A stretch of DNA of 64,000 nucleotides from Thiodiazotropha sp040506975 (GTDB taxonomy: Bacteria; Pseudomonadota; Gammaproteobacteria; Chromatiales; Chromatiaceae), in contig OZ242974.1 of assembly GCA_965211775.1 (NCBI GenBank), forward strand, positions 62,001-126,000, written 5' to 3'. The position numbers and the translations under genes are program-made. A model generated the notes under the pieces. It saw only the letters and a list, made by a program, of their open reading frames with translations, searched no databases and had not been told where the DNA came from. Of this stretch, positions 24,686 through 32,921 are shown in pieces. Each line of letters opens with the position of its first letter. Within the stretch, counting starts at the first letter, position 1.

Positions 24686-24874
24686 TAGGGCCTGTTAACA
24701 CTAATCCAATGCGCCCTGTTGTGTCTGAAAAAGCACCAATCAAGGCGCACCCCAAGGGCACTTCCTTCGGGGCGCGAGGAGAGAAGTTTGGTTATTCCAA
24801 ATGAACGACGAGCAACACCGAGTGGCGCTTTTTCAGGCACAACCCGAAGGGCTGGGGCTGTTTTTGTCCCCAGC
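24686..24874. repeat. Palindrome-rich non-coding element with 32-bp repeat, copy B
   Basis: It begins with a second copy of the 32-bp repeat seen at 12974 (24686-24717; three differences). Adjacent is a 17-bp inverted repeat with one mismatch: 24718-24734 (GTTGTGTCTGAAAAAGC) and 24827-24843. A further perfect 7-bp stem follows, GCTGGGG (24851-24857) / CCCCAGC (24868-24874). No convincing protein is encoded. The build resembles a miniature inverted-repeat element or REP-like cluster between convergent genes. Confidence 0.5.
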
Positions 24875-24928
24875 GGCGTTATCATTCGCTCATGTAGAAT
24901 AACTACACCACGCTCATTATGACGCGCA

Positions 24929-24960
24929 TAAAAAAACCCACATCAATAAATGTGGGTTTT
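24929..24960 (-). terminator. Intrinsic terminator of the ribosomal protein run
   Basis: On the minus strand AAAACCCACAT (from 24960) pairs perfectly with ATGTGGGTTTT (to 24933) around a 6-base loop and runs straight into a T-rich tract (to 24929). It lies 24 bp after the rplQ stop and ends the S10-spc-alpha message. Confidence 0.93.
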
Positions 24961-24984
24961 CAGTACCTGATTAGTTACTCTGGC

Positions 24985-25395
24985 TTAGGCTTCTTCAGCC
25001 TCAGTTTCGTCTTCGCTGTCCTGAGGCTCTTCAGGCAGCGGGCGGTCAACCAGCTCCACATAAGCCATGGGCGCCTGATCGCCTGGGCGATAACCACACT
25101 TCATGATGCGCAGGTAACCTCCCGGACGTTCCAGATAACGAGGACCCAGTTCAGCGAATAGTTTTCCAACTGCAGCCTTGTCCCGCAGCCGGGTGAAGGC
25201 CAGGCGGCGCTTTGCCACACTATCCGTCTTGGAGAGTGTGATAAGCGGCTCGGCGACGCGGCGCAACTCTTTTGCCTTGGGCAGGGTTGTCTTGATCATT
25301 TCATGATTGATCAGAGAGACGGTCATGTTTCTGAACATGGCATTGCGGTGGCTGCTGTTACGATTTAGCTGCCGGCCTGATTTGCGATGGCGCAT
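24985..25395 (-). CDS. rplQ: 50S ribosomal protein L17
   Basis: 136 residues; the core MRHRKSGRQLNRNSSHRNAMFRNM and RLAFTRLRDKAAVGKLF is standard. It carries an acidic tail of about 15 residues (EEPQDSEDETEAEEA), making it longer than E. coli L17 (127). L17 sits near the peptide exit tunnel. Last gene of the alpha operon, 49 bp after rpoA, followed by a strong terminator. Confidence 0.98.
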   Translation of the reverse strand: MRHRKSGRQLNRNSSHRNAMFRNMTVSLINHEMIKTTLPKAKELRRVAEPLITLSKTDSVAKRRLAFTRLRDKAAVGKLFAELGPRYLERPGGYLRIMKCGYRPGDQAPMAYVELVDRPLPEEPQDSEDETEAEEA

Positions 25396-25444
25396 GATTC
25401 GACTTCCACAAATTCAAAAGTTAATAAATGGTCAGTGCAACTGC

Positions 25445-26443
25445 TTAGTGAGTCAGCTGCTCTTCGATGTTTTCCGGTGGCCAATGCTCAAGACGCATAC
25501 CCAGCGAAAGTCCGCGGCGGGCAAGTACGTCCTTTATCTCGGTCAGTGATTTCTTGCCGAGATTCGGGGTTTTCAACAACTCCACCTCAGTGCGTTGGAT
25601 GAGATCGCCGATAAGGAAGATATTTTCCGCCTTGAGACAGTTCGCAGAGCGTACCGTCAGCTCGAGATCATCCACCGGACGCAGCAGTATGGGATCGATT
25701 TCCGGCTCTTCAGGCTCGGACACCGACTCGGCGGCTTCAGCTTCCAGATCTACAAACACGGAGAGCTGATCACGCAAGATGCTGGCGGAACGTCTGATGG
25801 CCTCTTCCGGATCGATGGTGCCGTTGGTCTCCAGTTCGATGACAAGGCGGTCAAGGCCTGTATTCTGCTCGACACGGGCCGCCTCGACACTATACGCCAC
25901 TTCTCTTATCGGGCTGAATGATGCATCCACCTGCAGCATGCCGATCGGACGCTCATCCCCCGCGCTACCCGTGCGGGCAGCCGCCGGATGGTAACCACGT
26001 CCACGGCGTACGTTCAGGGTCATGTTGATTTCACCTGACTTCGTCAGATTGGCGATAACCAGATCCGGGTTGGCAATCTCCACATCGTGATCCAGAGTAA
26101 TATCGCTGGCAAGCACCTTTCCGGGACCCTTCTTCTGCAATTTCAGGGTCGCCTCATCGCGTGCATGCATAATGATCGCAACCTGCTTGAGATTAAGCAG
26201 CACATCAAGCACATCTTCCTGAACACCTTCCATCGTGGTGTATTCATGCAGTACATCGGCGATCTCCACTTCAGTGATCGCGCTGCCAGGCATCGATGAA
26301 AGCAGGATACGCCTTAATGCATTCCCCAAGGTGTGGCCAAAACCACGCTCCAACGGCTCAAGGGTCACTTTCGCACGTGTAGCCGTGAGGGGCTGAACGT
26401 TTACTATCCGGGGCTTGAGAAATTCCGTAACGCTATCGATCAT
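25445..26443 (-). CDS. rpoA: RNA polymerase alpha subunit
   Basis: 332 residues. The N-terminal assembly domain (about 1-235) begins IDSVTEFLKPRIVNVQ and includes ERGFGHTLGNALRRILLSSMPGSA. A flexible acidic linker (EAEAAESVSEPEEPEIDP) leads to the C-terminal domain, whose ELTVRSANCLKAENI segment holds the arginine that contacts UP elements and activators. The dimer nucleates core polymerase assembly. It lies in the usual alpha-operon position between rpsD (20 bp upstream) and rplQ. Confidence 0.99.
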   Translation of the reverse strand: MIDSVTEFLKPRIVNVQPLTATRAKVTLEPLERGFGHTLGNALRRILLSSMPGSAITEVEIADVLHEYTTMEGVQEDVLDVLLNLKQVAIIMHARDEATLKLQKKGPGKVLASDITLDHDVEIANPDLVIANLTKSGEINMTLNVRRGRGYHPAAARTGSAGDERPIGMLQVDASFSPIREVAYSVEAARVEQNTGLDRLVIELETNGTIDPEEAIRRSASILRDQLSVFVDLEAEAAESVSEPEEPEIDPILLRPVDDLELTVRSANCLKAENIFLIGDLIQRTEVELLKTPNLGKKSLTEIKDVLARRGLSLGMRLEHWPPENIEEQLTH

Positions 26444-26463
26444 GTATATTCCCTCGTCAAGGC

Positions 26464-27084
26464 TTACTTGGAGTAGAGCTCGACGACCAGTTGTTCATTA
26501 ATCTCTGCTGACAAATCTGATCGATCCGGTACACGTTTCAGTTTGCCTTTCATCGCTTTCGGATCAACTTCAACCCAATCGACAAAACCATACTGCCCTT
26601 GCAGTTCGAGTGCTCCCTGAATCCTGAGCTGTTTCTTTGCCTTTTCCCGTACAGAGACTTCATCTTCCGCTGTAACTTTGAATGAGGGTACGTTAACTAC
26701 CTTGCCATTGACCTCTATCGCCTTATGGCTCACAAGTTGTCGTGCTTCAGCTCGGGTTGATCCAAAACCCATTCGATAGACAATGTTGTCGAGACGCGTC
26801 TCAAGCAGTTGCAGCAGGTTCTCACCGGTTGCGCCTTTACTCTGCGCAGCAGATTTGTAGTAGTTGCGAAACTGCTTTTCCATTATGCCGTAGATACGAC
26901 GCACCTTCTGTTTCTCGCGCAGCTGCAACCCGTAATCGGATACCCGACGACGGCGATCTCCCATCTGCCCGGGCACCTTCTCCATATTGCATTTGGAATC
27001 GAGTGAACGCACGCGGCTCTTCAGGAAAAGGTCAGTACCTTCCCTGCGGCTTAGCTTACACTTGGGTCCGATGTACCTTGCCAT
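26464..27084 (-). CDS. rpsD: 30S ribosomal protein S4
   Basis: 206 residues, same length as E. coli S4. N-terminus MARYIGPKCKLSRREGTDL; the S4 RNA-binding domain follows at about residues 96-160 (TRLDNIVYRMGFGSTRAEARQLVSHKAIEVNG). It is a primary 16S rRNA binder at the mRNA entry side, and in E. coli it represses the alpha operon by binding its own mRNA. Only two of the zinc-ligand cysteines of zinc-type S4 are present, so this is the zinc-free form. Confidence 0.99.
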   Translation of the reverse strand: MARYIGPKCKLSRREGTDLFLKSRVRSLDSKCNMEKVPGQMGDRRRRVSDYGLQLREKQKVRRIYGIMEKQFRNYYKSAAQSKGATGENLLQLLETRLDNIVYRMGFGSTRAEARQLVSHKAIEVNGKVVNVPSFKVTAEDEVSVREKAKKQLRIQGALELQGQYGFVDWVEVDPKAMKGKLKRVPDRSDLSAEINEQLVVELYSK

Positions 27085-27102
27085 TTTCAGTAACTCCAGT
27101 AA

Positions 27103-27492
27103 TTAGACGCGGCGCTTCTTGGGAGGACGGCAGCCATTGTGAGGAATGGGCGTAACATCAGAGATGCTGGTGATCTTGAATCCCGCATTGTTCAGGGAAC
27201 GCACAGCAGATTCGCGGCCAGGCCCGGGGCCTTTCACATTTACATCAAGATTTTTGACGCCATACTCCTTGACCATCTGTCCCACGCGATCAGCAGCCAC
27301 CTGGGCCGCAAACGGGGTGCTCTTTCTAGAACCGCGGAATCCCGATCCACCAGCGGTGGCCCAAGCCAGCGCATTGCCCTGGCGGTCACTAATGGTAATG
27401 ATTGTGTTGTTGAAAGAGGCGTGTATATGTGCGATCCCATCGGTCACACTCTTCTTTACCTTTTTCTTACCACGGATACTAGGTTTAGCCAT
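27103..27492 (-). CDS. rpsK: 30S ribosomal protein S11
   Basis: 129 residues from ATG 27492; GTG nine bases further upstream is in frame but gives an unusual N-terminus. Signatures: VTDGIAHIHASFNNTIITI, GNALAWATAGGSGFRGSRKSTPFAA and the basic C-terminus NGCRPPKKRRV. S11 lines the mRNA exit on the 30S platform. Order rpsM-rpsK-rpsD as in E. coli. Confidence 0.98.
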   Translation of the reverse strand: MAKPSIRGKKKVKKSVTDGIAHIHASFNNTIITISDRQGNALAWATAGGSGFRGSRKSTPFAAQVAADRVGQMVKEYGVKNLDVNVKGPGPGRESAVRSLNNAGFKITSISDVTPIPHNGCRPPKKRRV

Positions 27493-27526
27493 CTTCTGCA
27501 CCTACAGATTCATAAATATGGTTTGT

Positions 27527-27883
27527 TTAACGCTTGATCGGACGACGTGGCCCTTTGCGTGTCCTGGCATTGGTACGGGTACGCTGGCCACGGAGCGGTA
27601 GTCCGCGACGATGGCGTATCCCACGATTGCAGCCGAGGTCCATCAGACGTTTGATATTCATGGAGATTTCACGACGGAGATCGCCTTCGACGGTGTAGCG
27701 CGCAACGATTGTACGTATGCTCTCCACCTGGTCTTCACTGAGTTCCTGGATCTTGACGTTGGGTTCGATACCGGCCTCTTTACAAATATCGCCCGCACGA
27801 GAACGCCCGATACCGTATATCGATGTCAGTGCAATGACCGCATGTTTTCGGTCTGGTATGTTGACCCCTGCAATTCGAGCCAT
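27527..27883 (-). CDS. rpsM: 30S ribosomal protein S13
   Basis: 118 residues from ATG 27883, which has GGAGA seven bases upstream; the frame extends ten codons further without homology. MARIAGVNIPDRKHAVIALT and the C-terminal RTNARTRKGPRRPIKR tail, which reaches the P-site tRNA, are characteristic. First gene of the alpha operon, after rpmJ. Confidence 0.98.
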   Translation of the reverse strand: MARIAGVNIPDRKHAVIALTSIYGIGRSRAGDICKEAGIEPNVKIQELSEDQVESIRTIVARYTVEGDLRREISMNIKRLMDLGCNRGIRHRRGLPLRGQRTRTNARTRKGPRRPIKR

Positions 27884-27990
27884 CTCTAAATCTCCTGAAC
27901 AAACCCCCGGCACTCTGCCAAAGGGAAACGCGCAATATTACTCTACACAACCGCTTGCATCAAGCGGATGTGGCACTAATTTTGCCCTGG

Positions 27991-28104
27991 TTAACCCTGA
28001 CGCTGCTTATGGCGCCCTTCTTTACAGATCACTCTGACGACGCCATTCCGGCGTACAATTTTGCAATTTCGGCAGATCTTTTTTACCGATGCACGCACTT
28101 TCAT
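27991..28104 (-). CDS. rpmJ: 50S ribosomal protein L36
   Basis: 37 residues, MKVRASVKKICRNCKIVRR ... VICKEGRHKQRQG, between secY and rpsM. All the zinc-ribbon ligands (CxxC, a later C and H) are present, so this is the zinc-binding form that is replaced under zinc starvation in many bacteria. GGAG is nine bases before the ATG. Confidence 0.98.
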   Translation of the reverse strand: MKVRASVKKICRNCKIVRRNGVVRVICKEGRHKQRQG

Positions 28105-28142
28105 GATTCAGACTCCAAATATTTAAACTGTAGCGCTTGACG

Positions 28143-29495
28143 CTAGCGTAACAATCCCGCACCGCCGCCTTTCAGATTGGCCTTTTTCATCAGCCCATCG
28201 TATTGATGCGACATCATGTGCGCCTGTATCTGCGCCATGAAATCCATAACCACCACGACAATGATCAGCAATGATGTGCCGCCAAAATAGAAGGGGACAT
28301 TCCAGCCCACGATCAGGAACTCAGGCAGTAAACAGACCAGGGTGATGTAGATCGCACCCCAAAAGGTCAATTTACTCATCACACCGTCGATGTATTTGGC
28401 CGTTTGTTCCCCCGGACGGATACCGGGTATGAACGCACCTGACCGCTTCAGATTGTCGGCGGTCTCCCGCGAATTGAAGACCAACGCAGTGTAGAAAAAA
28501 CAGAAAAAGATTATCGCCGCTGCATAGGCCATTACATATACCGGCTCACCTGGAGACAGCTTGGCGAATATATCCTGTATCCAGCGTGTGCCCTCAGTAT
28601 TCCCGAACCACTGCCCGAGTGTTGCCGGAAAGAGGATGATACTGGACGCAAAGATCGGCGGAATCACACCTGCCATATTCAATTTCAACGGCAGATGCGT
28701 GCTCTGTGCGGCCAGCATTCTTCTGCCCTGCTGGCGTTTGGCATAATTGATTGTAATCCTGCGCTGTCCTCTTTCAACGAAGACAACGAAGGCGGTTACA
28801 GCAATCGCCAATACAAAAAGGAAAAGGATCGTCAGCGCATTGAGTTCACCGGTACGGGCAAGTTCCAGCGTACCACCGATAGCGGATGGCAGACCTGCAA
28901 CGATACCGGCAAAGATGATCAGCGAAATACCGTTGCCAATTCCACGCTCGGTGATCTGTTCACCCAGCCACATCAGGAACATGGTGCCTGTTACCAGCGA
29001 TACGGCAGCAGTTACGACAAAACCCATACCCTGATGGATAACGATGGTTTCGCCGCCAACGGTCTGGCTCTGCAGCGCAATCGAAATACCCACTGCCTGG
29101 AAAGTCGCTAAAACGACCGTGCCGTAACGGGTATATTGGGTTATCTTTCTACGCCCCGACTCACCCTCTTTTTTCAACTGTTCCAAAGTTGGAATGACCG
29201 CGGACATCAGCTGCATGATAATCGACGCGGATATATAGGGCATGATGCCTAGCGCGAACAGGCTGGCACGTTCCAGGGCACCCCCGGAAAACATGTTGAA
29301 CATGTCCAGAATTGATCCCTGGGCCTGTTCAAAAAGAGCTGCCAATGCTACCGGATTGACACCCGGCACAGGTATAAAGGTACCGATGCGGAACACCAAC
29401 AGCGCACCTGCGACAAACAACAGCCGTTGACGAAGCTCCGTCAACCGGCCCATGCTACCAAGCGCACCCATCATCTGTGTTCCCTGATTGGCCAT
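28143..29495 (-). CDS. secY: Protein translocase channel subunit SecY
   Basis: 450 residues with ten membrane helices. Signatures: FRIGTFIPVPGVNP in helix 1, the plug region GSILDMFNMFSGGALERASLFALGIMPYISASII, and the cytoplasmic loop RRITINYAKRQQGRRM used for ribosome and SecA binding. It forms the inner membrane protein-conducting channel with SecE (encoded at 54.7 kb) and SecG. It starts two bases after the rplO stop, so the two are coupled, and ends 38 bp before rpmJ. Confidence 0.99.
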   Translation of the reverse strand: MANQGTQMMGALGSMGRLTELRQRLLFVAGALLVFRIGTFIPVPGVNPVALAALFEQAQGSILDMFNMFSGGALERASLFALGIMPYISASIIMQLMSAVIPTLEQLKKEGESGRRKITQYTRYGTVVLATFQAVGISIALQSQTVGGETIVIHQGMGFVVTAAVSLVTGTMFLMWLGEQITERGIGNGISLIIFAGIVAGLPSAIGGTLELARTGELNALTILFLFVLAIAVTAFVVFVERGQRRITINYAKRQQGRRMLAAQSTHLPLKLNMAGVIPPIFASSIILFPATLGQWFGNTEGTRWIQDIFAKLSPGEPVYVMAYAAAIIFFCFFYTALVFNSRETADNLKRSGAFIPGIRPGEQTAKYIDGVMSKLTFWGAIYITLVCLLPEFLIVGWNVPFYFGGTSLLIIVVVVMDFMAQIQAHMMSHQYDGLMKKANLKGGGAGLLR

Positions 29496-29497
29496 GA

Positions 29498-29929
29498 TTA
29501 CTCGACCTTGCCACCAGCCGCTTCGATTGCTGCCTTAGCACCCTTGGTGACGGCAATACCTTTAACAGTAACGGCACGATCAATATTGCCGGAAGCGAAA
29601 ATTTTCGCTCTTTTTATCGATCGAGTGACCAGGTTTGCCTTTTTCATGGCGTCAAGATCGATCACATCTGCATCGACCTTCGCCAACTCGCCTAGACGCA
29701 CCTCAGCCGCTGCCAAAGAGACACGCGAAGTGAAACCAATCTTCGGCAGGCGTCTTTGCAGTGGCATCTGGCCACCTTCAAACCCAACCTTATGATAGCC
29801 GCCGGAGCGCGATTTCTGTCCTTTGTGGCCGCGACCACAGGTCTTACCAAGTCCACTGCCGATACCTCGCCCGACCCGTTTACGGGCGGTCTTGCTGCCA
29901 GCGGCAGGTTGTAGTGTATTCAAGCGCAT
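29498..29929 (-). CDS. rplO: 50S ribosomal protein L15
   Basis: 143 residues. MRLNTLQPAAGSKTARKRVGRGIGSGLGKTCGRGHKGQKSR is broken here only in quoting; the glycine/arginine-rich N-terminal extension penetrates 23S rRNA. A globular C-terminal part follows (AVTVKGIAVTKGAKAAIEAAGG). Gaps of two bases on either side link it to rpmD and secY, the standard spc order. Confidence 0.98.
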   Translation of the reverse strand: MRLNTLQPAAGSKTARKRVGRGIGSGLGKTCGRGHKGQKSRSGGYHKVGFEGGQMPLQRRLPKIGFTSRVSLAAAEVRLGELAKVDADVIDLDAMKKANLVTRSIKRAKIFASGNIDRAVTVKGIAVTKGAKAAIEAAGGKVE

Positions 29930-29931
29930 CT

Positions 29932-30120
29932 TCAGGCCTCCACAACCTTGACCATATAGTTGACTTTATTCACCATGCCTCGTGTTGCCGGAGTATCCTC
30001 CACTTCTACGATCTGGTGCATACGTCGTAATCCCAACCCGGCGACACACGCTTTATGGCTTGCCAATCTACCACTTGTGCTGCGCACCAGAGTCACGCGC
30101 ATCATTCTTTTCTTAGCCAT
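29932..30120 (-). CDS. rpmD: 50S ribosomal protein L30
   Basis: 62 residues: MRVTLVRSTSGRLASHKACVAGLGLRRMHQIVEVED is the usual single-domain fold, shown here in summary form by its VTLVRSTSGR start and GLGLRRM motif. It begins three bases after rpsE and ends two bases before rplO. Confidence 0.97.
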   Translation of the reverse strand: MAKKRMMRVTLVRSTSGRLASHKACVAGLGLRRMHQIVEVEDTPATRGMVNKVNYMVKVVEA

Positions 30121-30123
30121 AAC

Positions 30124-30630
30124 CTACCCCAGGATATCCTCGACGCTCTTGCCGCGCTTCAGAGCAGCGGACTCGGCATCTGTCATCTCTTGCAAGCCGT
30201 TGATGGTCGCCCGAACAACGTTCATCGGATTGTTCGTCCCGATACACTTCGCCAGTACATTCTGTACACCCAGCACTTCAAAAACGGCACGCATCGCACC
30301 GCCGGCGATGATGCCGGTACCGTCAGAGGCTGGCTGCATATGTACCTTTGCAGCACCATGTCTGCCTGTAACGGGATATTGCAAGGTAGAACCGCTGAGG
30401 CGAACCGATACCATGTTCTTGCGCGCCGTCTCCATGGCCTTTTGAATTGCCACCGGAACTTCACGCGCCTTGCCGGTACCGAAACCGACGCGTCCTTTGC
30501 CATCACCTACAACAGTCAGTGCGGAGAATCCGAACTGGCGGCCACCTTTAACAACCTTTGCCACCCGGTTTACATTGACCAGCTTTTCAAGAAACTCGTC
30601 GCCCTCGGGCTTTGCATTGAAATTAGCCAT
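30124..30630 (-). CDS. rpsE: 30S ribosomal protein S5
   Basis: 168 residues. The double-stranded-RNA-binding-like N-terminal domain contains VNRVAKVVKGGRQFGFSALT and VGDGKGRVGFGTGKAREVP, the region where ribosomal ambiguity and spectinomycin mutations map. The C-terminal domain has GIIAGGAMRAVFEVLGVQNV. It lines the mRNA entry channel with S3 and S4. No unusual residue noted. Confidence 0.98.
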   Translation of the reverse strand: MANFNAKPEGDEFLEKLVNVNRVAKVVKGGRQFGFSALTVVGDGKGRVGFGTGKAREVPVAIQKAMETARKNMVSVRLSGSTLQYPVTGRHGAAKVHMQPASDGTGIIAGGAMRAVFEVLGVQNVLAKCIGTNNPMNVVRATINGLQEMTDAESAALKRGKSVEDILG

Positions 30631-30642
30631 AATCCAGAACCT

Positions 30643-30999
30643 TTAAAATTGAAGACCGGCTTCACGCGCCGCTTCTGCGAGTGCTTTGACCCGCCCATGG
30701 TAACGAAAACCGGAGCGGTCGAAGGCCACATTCTCTACACCGGCGGATTTAGCCCGCTCAGCGATATATCTACCGACGATCTTTGCCGCACCGACATTAC
30801 CGCAGGCACCCTCGATCTCACCCCGAATCGCTTTATCGAGCGTCGAGGCGCTGGCAAGCACATTGCCGCCATCCGGGCTGATCACCTGAGCATAGATATG
30901 CCGGGGCGTGCGATGAATAGAGAGACGATGCGCGCCAAGCTCCTGAATCTTTGCCCGAGTACGACGTCCACGACGTATGCGTGATATTTTCTTTTCCAT
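30643..30999 (-). CDS. rplR: 50S ribosomal protein L18
   Basis: 118 residues. An arginine-rich start (MEKKISRIRRGRRTRAKIQE), then HRLSIHRTPRHIYAQVI and the C-terminal FDRSGFRYHGRVKALAEAAREAGL. It binds 5S rRNA with L5 and L25; the L25 gene is at 62.6 kb. Twelve bases separate it from rpsE. Confidence 0.98.
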   Translation of the reverse strand: MEKKISRIRRGRRTRAKIQELGAHRLSIHRTPRHIYAQVISPDGGNVLASASTLDKAIRGEIEGACGNVGAAKIVGRYIAERAKSAGVENVAFDRSGFRYHGRVKALAEAAREAGLQF

Positions 31000-31008
31000 C
31001 GTTCTACC

Positions 31009-31542
31009 CTATTTCTTCTTGGCTTCTTTACGCGCCACATATTCGTCTACATAACGTACGCCCTTGCCTTTGTAAGGCTCCGGCGGACGGAAAGCGCGAA
31101 TTTCCGCTGCCACCTGGCCGACACGCTGTTTGTTGCTTCCACTGACGACTATTTCAGTGGCCGAGGGTGTCGCAATACTGATACCCTCAGGAACCGGATA
31201 GTCAATGGGATGCGAGAAACCCAGATTGAGGTTGAGTGATTTACCACCGGATTGGGCACGGTAACCGACGCCAACCAATTGTAATTTCTTCTCAAATCCC
31301 TGAGTGACACCGGTCACCATATTGTTGACCAGCGCCCGCATGGTACCGGCCATGGCCCAGGTTGCCTTGTCCTCGCTCTTTGGCGCCACCTTAAGGGAGT
31401 TTTCCTCTTCGGAAACATCTATCGATGGATGTATCTCCATCGCCATTTCACCCTTGGGGCCCTTGACACTGAGCGACTGTTCACTCTTTTTGACCGTAAC
31501 GCCGGATGGAAGTGTAATCGGGCTCTTAGCTACTCGTGACAT
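31009..31542 (-). CDS. rplF: 50S ribosomal protein L6
   Basis: 177 residues from ATG 31542 (MSRVAKSPITLPSGV), with a G-rich ribosome site upstream. The longer frame to 31608 only runs back into rpsH. Two repeated L6 folds; the C-terminal signature PEPYKGKGVRYVDEYVARKE is intact. It lies near the sarcin-ricin loop and GTPase centre. Confidence 0.98.
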   Translation of the reverse strand: MSRVAKSPITLPSGVTVKKSEQSLSVKGPKGEMAMEIHPSIDVSEEENSLKVAPKSEDKATWAMAGTMRALVNNMVTGVTQGFEKKLQLVGVGYRAQSGGKSLNLNLGFSHPIDYPVPEGISIATPSATEIVVSGSNKQRVGQVAAEIRAFRPPEPYKGKGVRYVDEYVARKEAKKK

Positions 31543-31555
31543 CTCATCGCCCCCC

Positions 31556-31951
31556 TTACGCAACGTAGGCGATGACTTCACCGCCCTGACCCGTCTCCCG
31601 GGCAGCACGGTCGGACATCACACCTTTTGAGGTGGAGATAATCGCCACACCCAAACCACCACGCACCTTGGGCAACTCACCCTTTCCCTTGTAGACACGC
31701 AGCCCGGGACGACTGACTCGTTTGATCAAATCGATAACAGGGCGACCTTGATAGTAGCGCAGCTCCAAAACCAGAGTCGGTTTATTGGATTCGCTATTGA
31801 TTGAGACTCCCTGAAGAAAACCTTCATTTTTCAGGAGGTTAGCAATTGAGAGCTTAAGCTTTGAGGAGGGCAGCTCTACAGTCGTCTTCTTGGCTGCCTG
31901 GCCATTGCGGATGCGTGTAAGCATATCCGCGATGGGATCTGACATACTCAT
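31556..31951 (-). CDS. rpsH: 30S ribosomal protein S8
   Basis: 131 residues: MSMSDPIADMLTRIRNGQAA at the start and GLGVAIISTSKGVMSDRAARE near the C-terminus. S8 is a primary 16S rRNA binder and, in E. coli, the translational repressor of the spc operon. GGAG is six bases before the ATG. The 102-bp gap from rpsN contains a terminator-like hairpin, which could uncouple S8 and the genes after it from those before. Confidence 0.98.
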   Translation of the reverse strand: MSMSDPIADMLTRIRNGQAAKKTTVELPSSKLKLSIANLLKNEGFLQGVSINSESNKPTLVLELRYYQGRPVIDLIKRVSRPGLRVYKGKGELPKVRGGLGVAIISTSKGVMSDRAARETGQGGEVIAYVA

Positions 31952-31998
31952 AATGAGCTCCTGTGGTCAGTCCGCCTTTGTGGCGCGATACCGAAACA

Positions 31999-32030
31999 TA
32001 AAAAAACAAAACGGGCCAGCAGCTGACCCG
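31999..32030 (-). terminator. Terminator-like hairpin inside the spc operon (rpsN-rpsH gap)
   Basis: On the minus strand CGGGTCAG and CTGGCCCG (32030-32012) form an 8-bp stem with one G-T pair and a 3-base loop. It is followed directly by TTTTGTTTTTTT. This has every mark of an intrinsic terminator, yet rpsH to rplQ lie downstream with no obvious promoter. Partial termination or attenuation is likely. Confidence 0.65.
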
Positions 32031-32053
32031 GGTAAAGGCGCAGAATTATACGC

Positions 32054-32359
32054 TTACCAACTGGCTTTAACAAGCCCCGGTACATCGCCGCGCATCGCGG
32101 CTTCGCGCAGTTTATTTCTGCAGAGTCCGAATTTGCGATAGACGCCGTGTGGCCGGCCTGTCACCCGACAGCGATTCTGCTTGCGGGATGGACTTGCATC
32201 CCGAGGCAGCTTCTGCAGTTTCAGCGTCGCCTCTTCGATCTGCTCGAATGTGCTGTTTGGATTCTTGATAACCGCCTTCAGGGCACTACGCTTGGCAGCA
32301 TATTGGGAGGCGATTCGGGCACGCTTGGTTTCACGTGCGATCATGCTCTTTTTTGCCAT
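32054..32359 (-). CDS. rpsN: 30S ribosomal protein S14
   Basis: 101 residues, the longer zinc-free form: MAKKSMIARETKRARIASQY and C-terminal VTGRPHGVYRKFGLCRNKLREAAMRG. Only single cysteines remain where the zinc form has CxxC pairs. Follows rplE after nine bases. Confidence 0.98.
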   Translation of the reverse strand: MAKKSMIARETKRARIASQYAAKRSALKAVIKNPNSTFEQIEEATLKLQKLPRDASPSRKQNRCRVTGRPHGVYRKFGLCRNKLREAAMRGDVPGLVKASW

Positions 32360-32368
32360 ATTCCGGAC

Positions 32369-32908
32369 TCAGTTCTTAAAAGGAAATTTGAAGGCTTCCA
32401 GCAACGCACGACCCTCTTCATCGGTCTTCGCCGTAGTGGTAATGGTGATATCCAAGCCACGGATAGCGTCGATCTTGTCGTAATCGATCTCTGGAAACAT
32501 GATTTGCTCTTTAACGCCCATGGAGTAGTTCCCACGGCCGTCGAAAGATTTGCCGTTCAGGCCACGGAAATCCCGAATTCTGGGTATCGCTATGTTGATC
32601 AGGCGATCGAGAAACTCGTACATCCGCTCACGGCGCAGGGTCACCTTACAGCCGATAGGCCATCCTTCACGCACCTTGAAACCGGCGATGGATTTGCGGG
32701 CATGGGTAATGACCGCTTTTTGACCCGCGATTTTTTCCATATCACCGACCGCGTTTTCCAGGACTTTCTTATCGCCGATCGCCTCGCCCACTCCCATATT
32801 CAGAGTGATCTTGGTGATCTTGGGAACCTGCATGACGCTGCCGAACTGAAACTTGTCCATCAACTCCTGGACAATGGTTTCACTATATTGTTGCTGTAAT
32901 CTAGCCAT
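32369..32908 (-). CDS. rplE: 50S ribosomal protein L5
   Basis: 179 residues. MARLQQQYSETIVQELMDKF, then KITLNMGVGEAIGDKKVLENA, RKSIAGFKVREGWPIGCKVTLR and GLDITITTTAKTDEEG. It anchors 5S rRNA in the central protuberance and touches the P-site tRNA. Thirteen bases after rplX. Confidence 0.98.
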   Translation of the reverse strand: MARLQQQYSETIVQELMDKFQFGSVMQVPKITKITLNMGVGEAIGDKKVLENAVGDMEKIAGQKAVITHARKSIAGFKVREGWPIGCKVTLRRERMYEFLDRLINIAIPRIRDFRGLNGKSFDGRGNYSMGVKEQIMFPEIDYDKIDAIRGLDITITTTAKTDEEGRALLEAFKFPFKN

Positions 32909-32921
32909 GTCTGATCACGCC

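Noticed and set aside
24719..24922. Plus-strand 67-codon frame and an overlapping minus-strand frame between the cytochrome gene and rplQ
   Set aside because: Both fall in a palindrome-rich repeat element, lack ribosome sites and show no domain.
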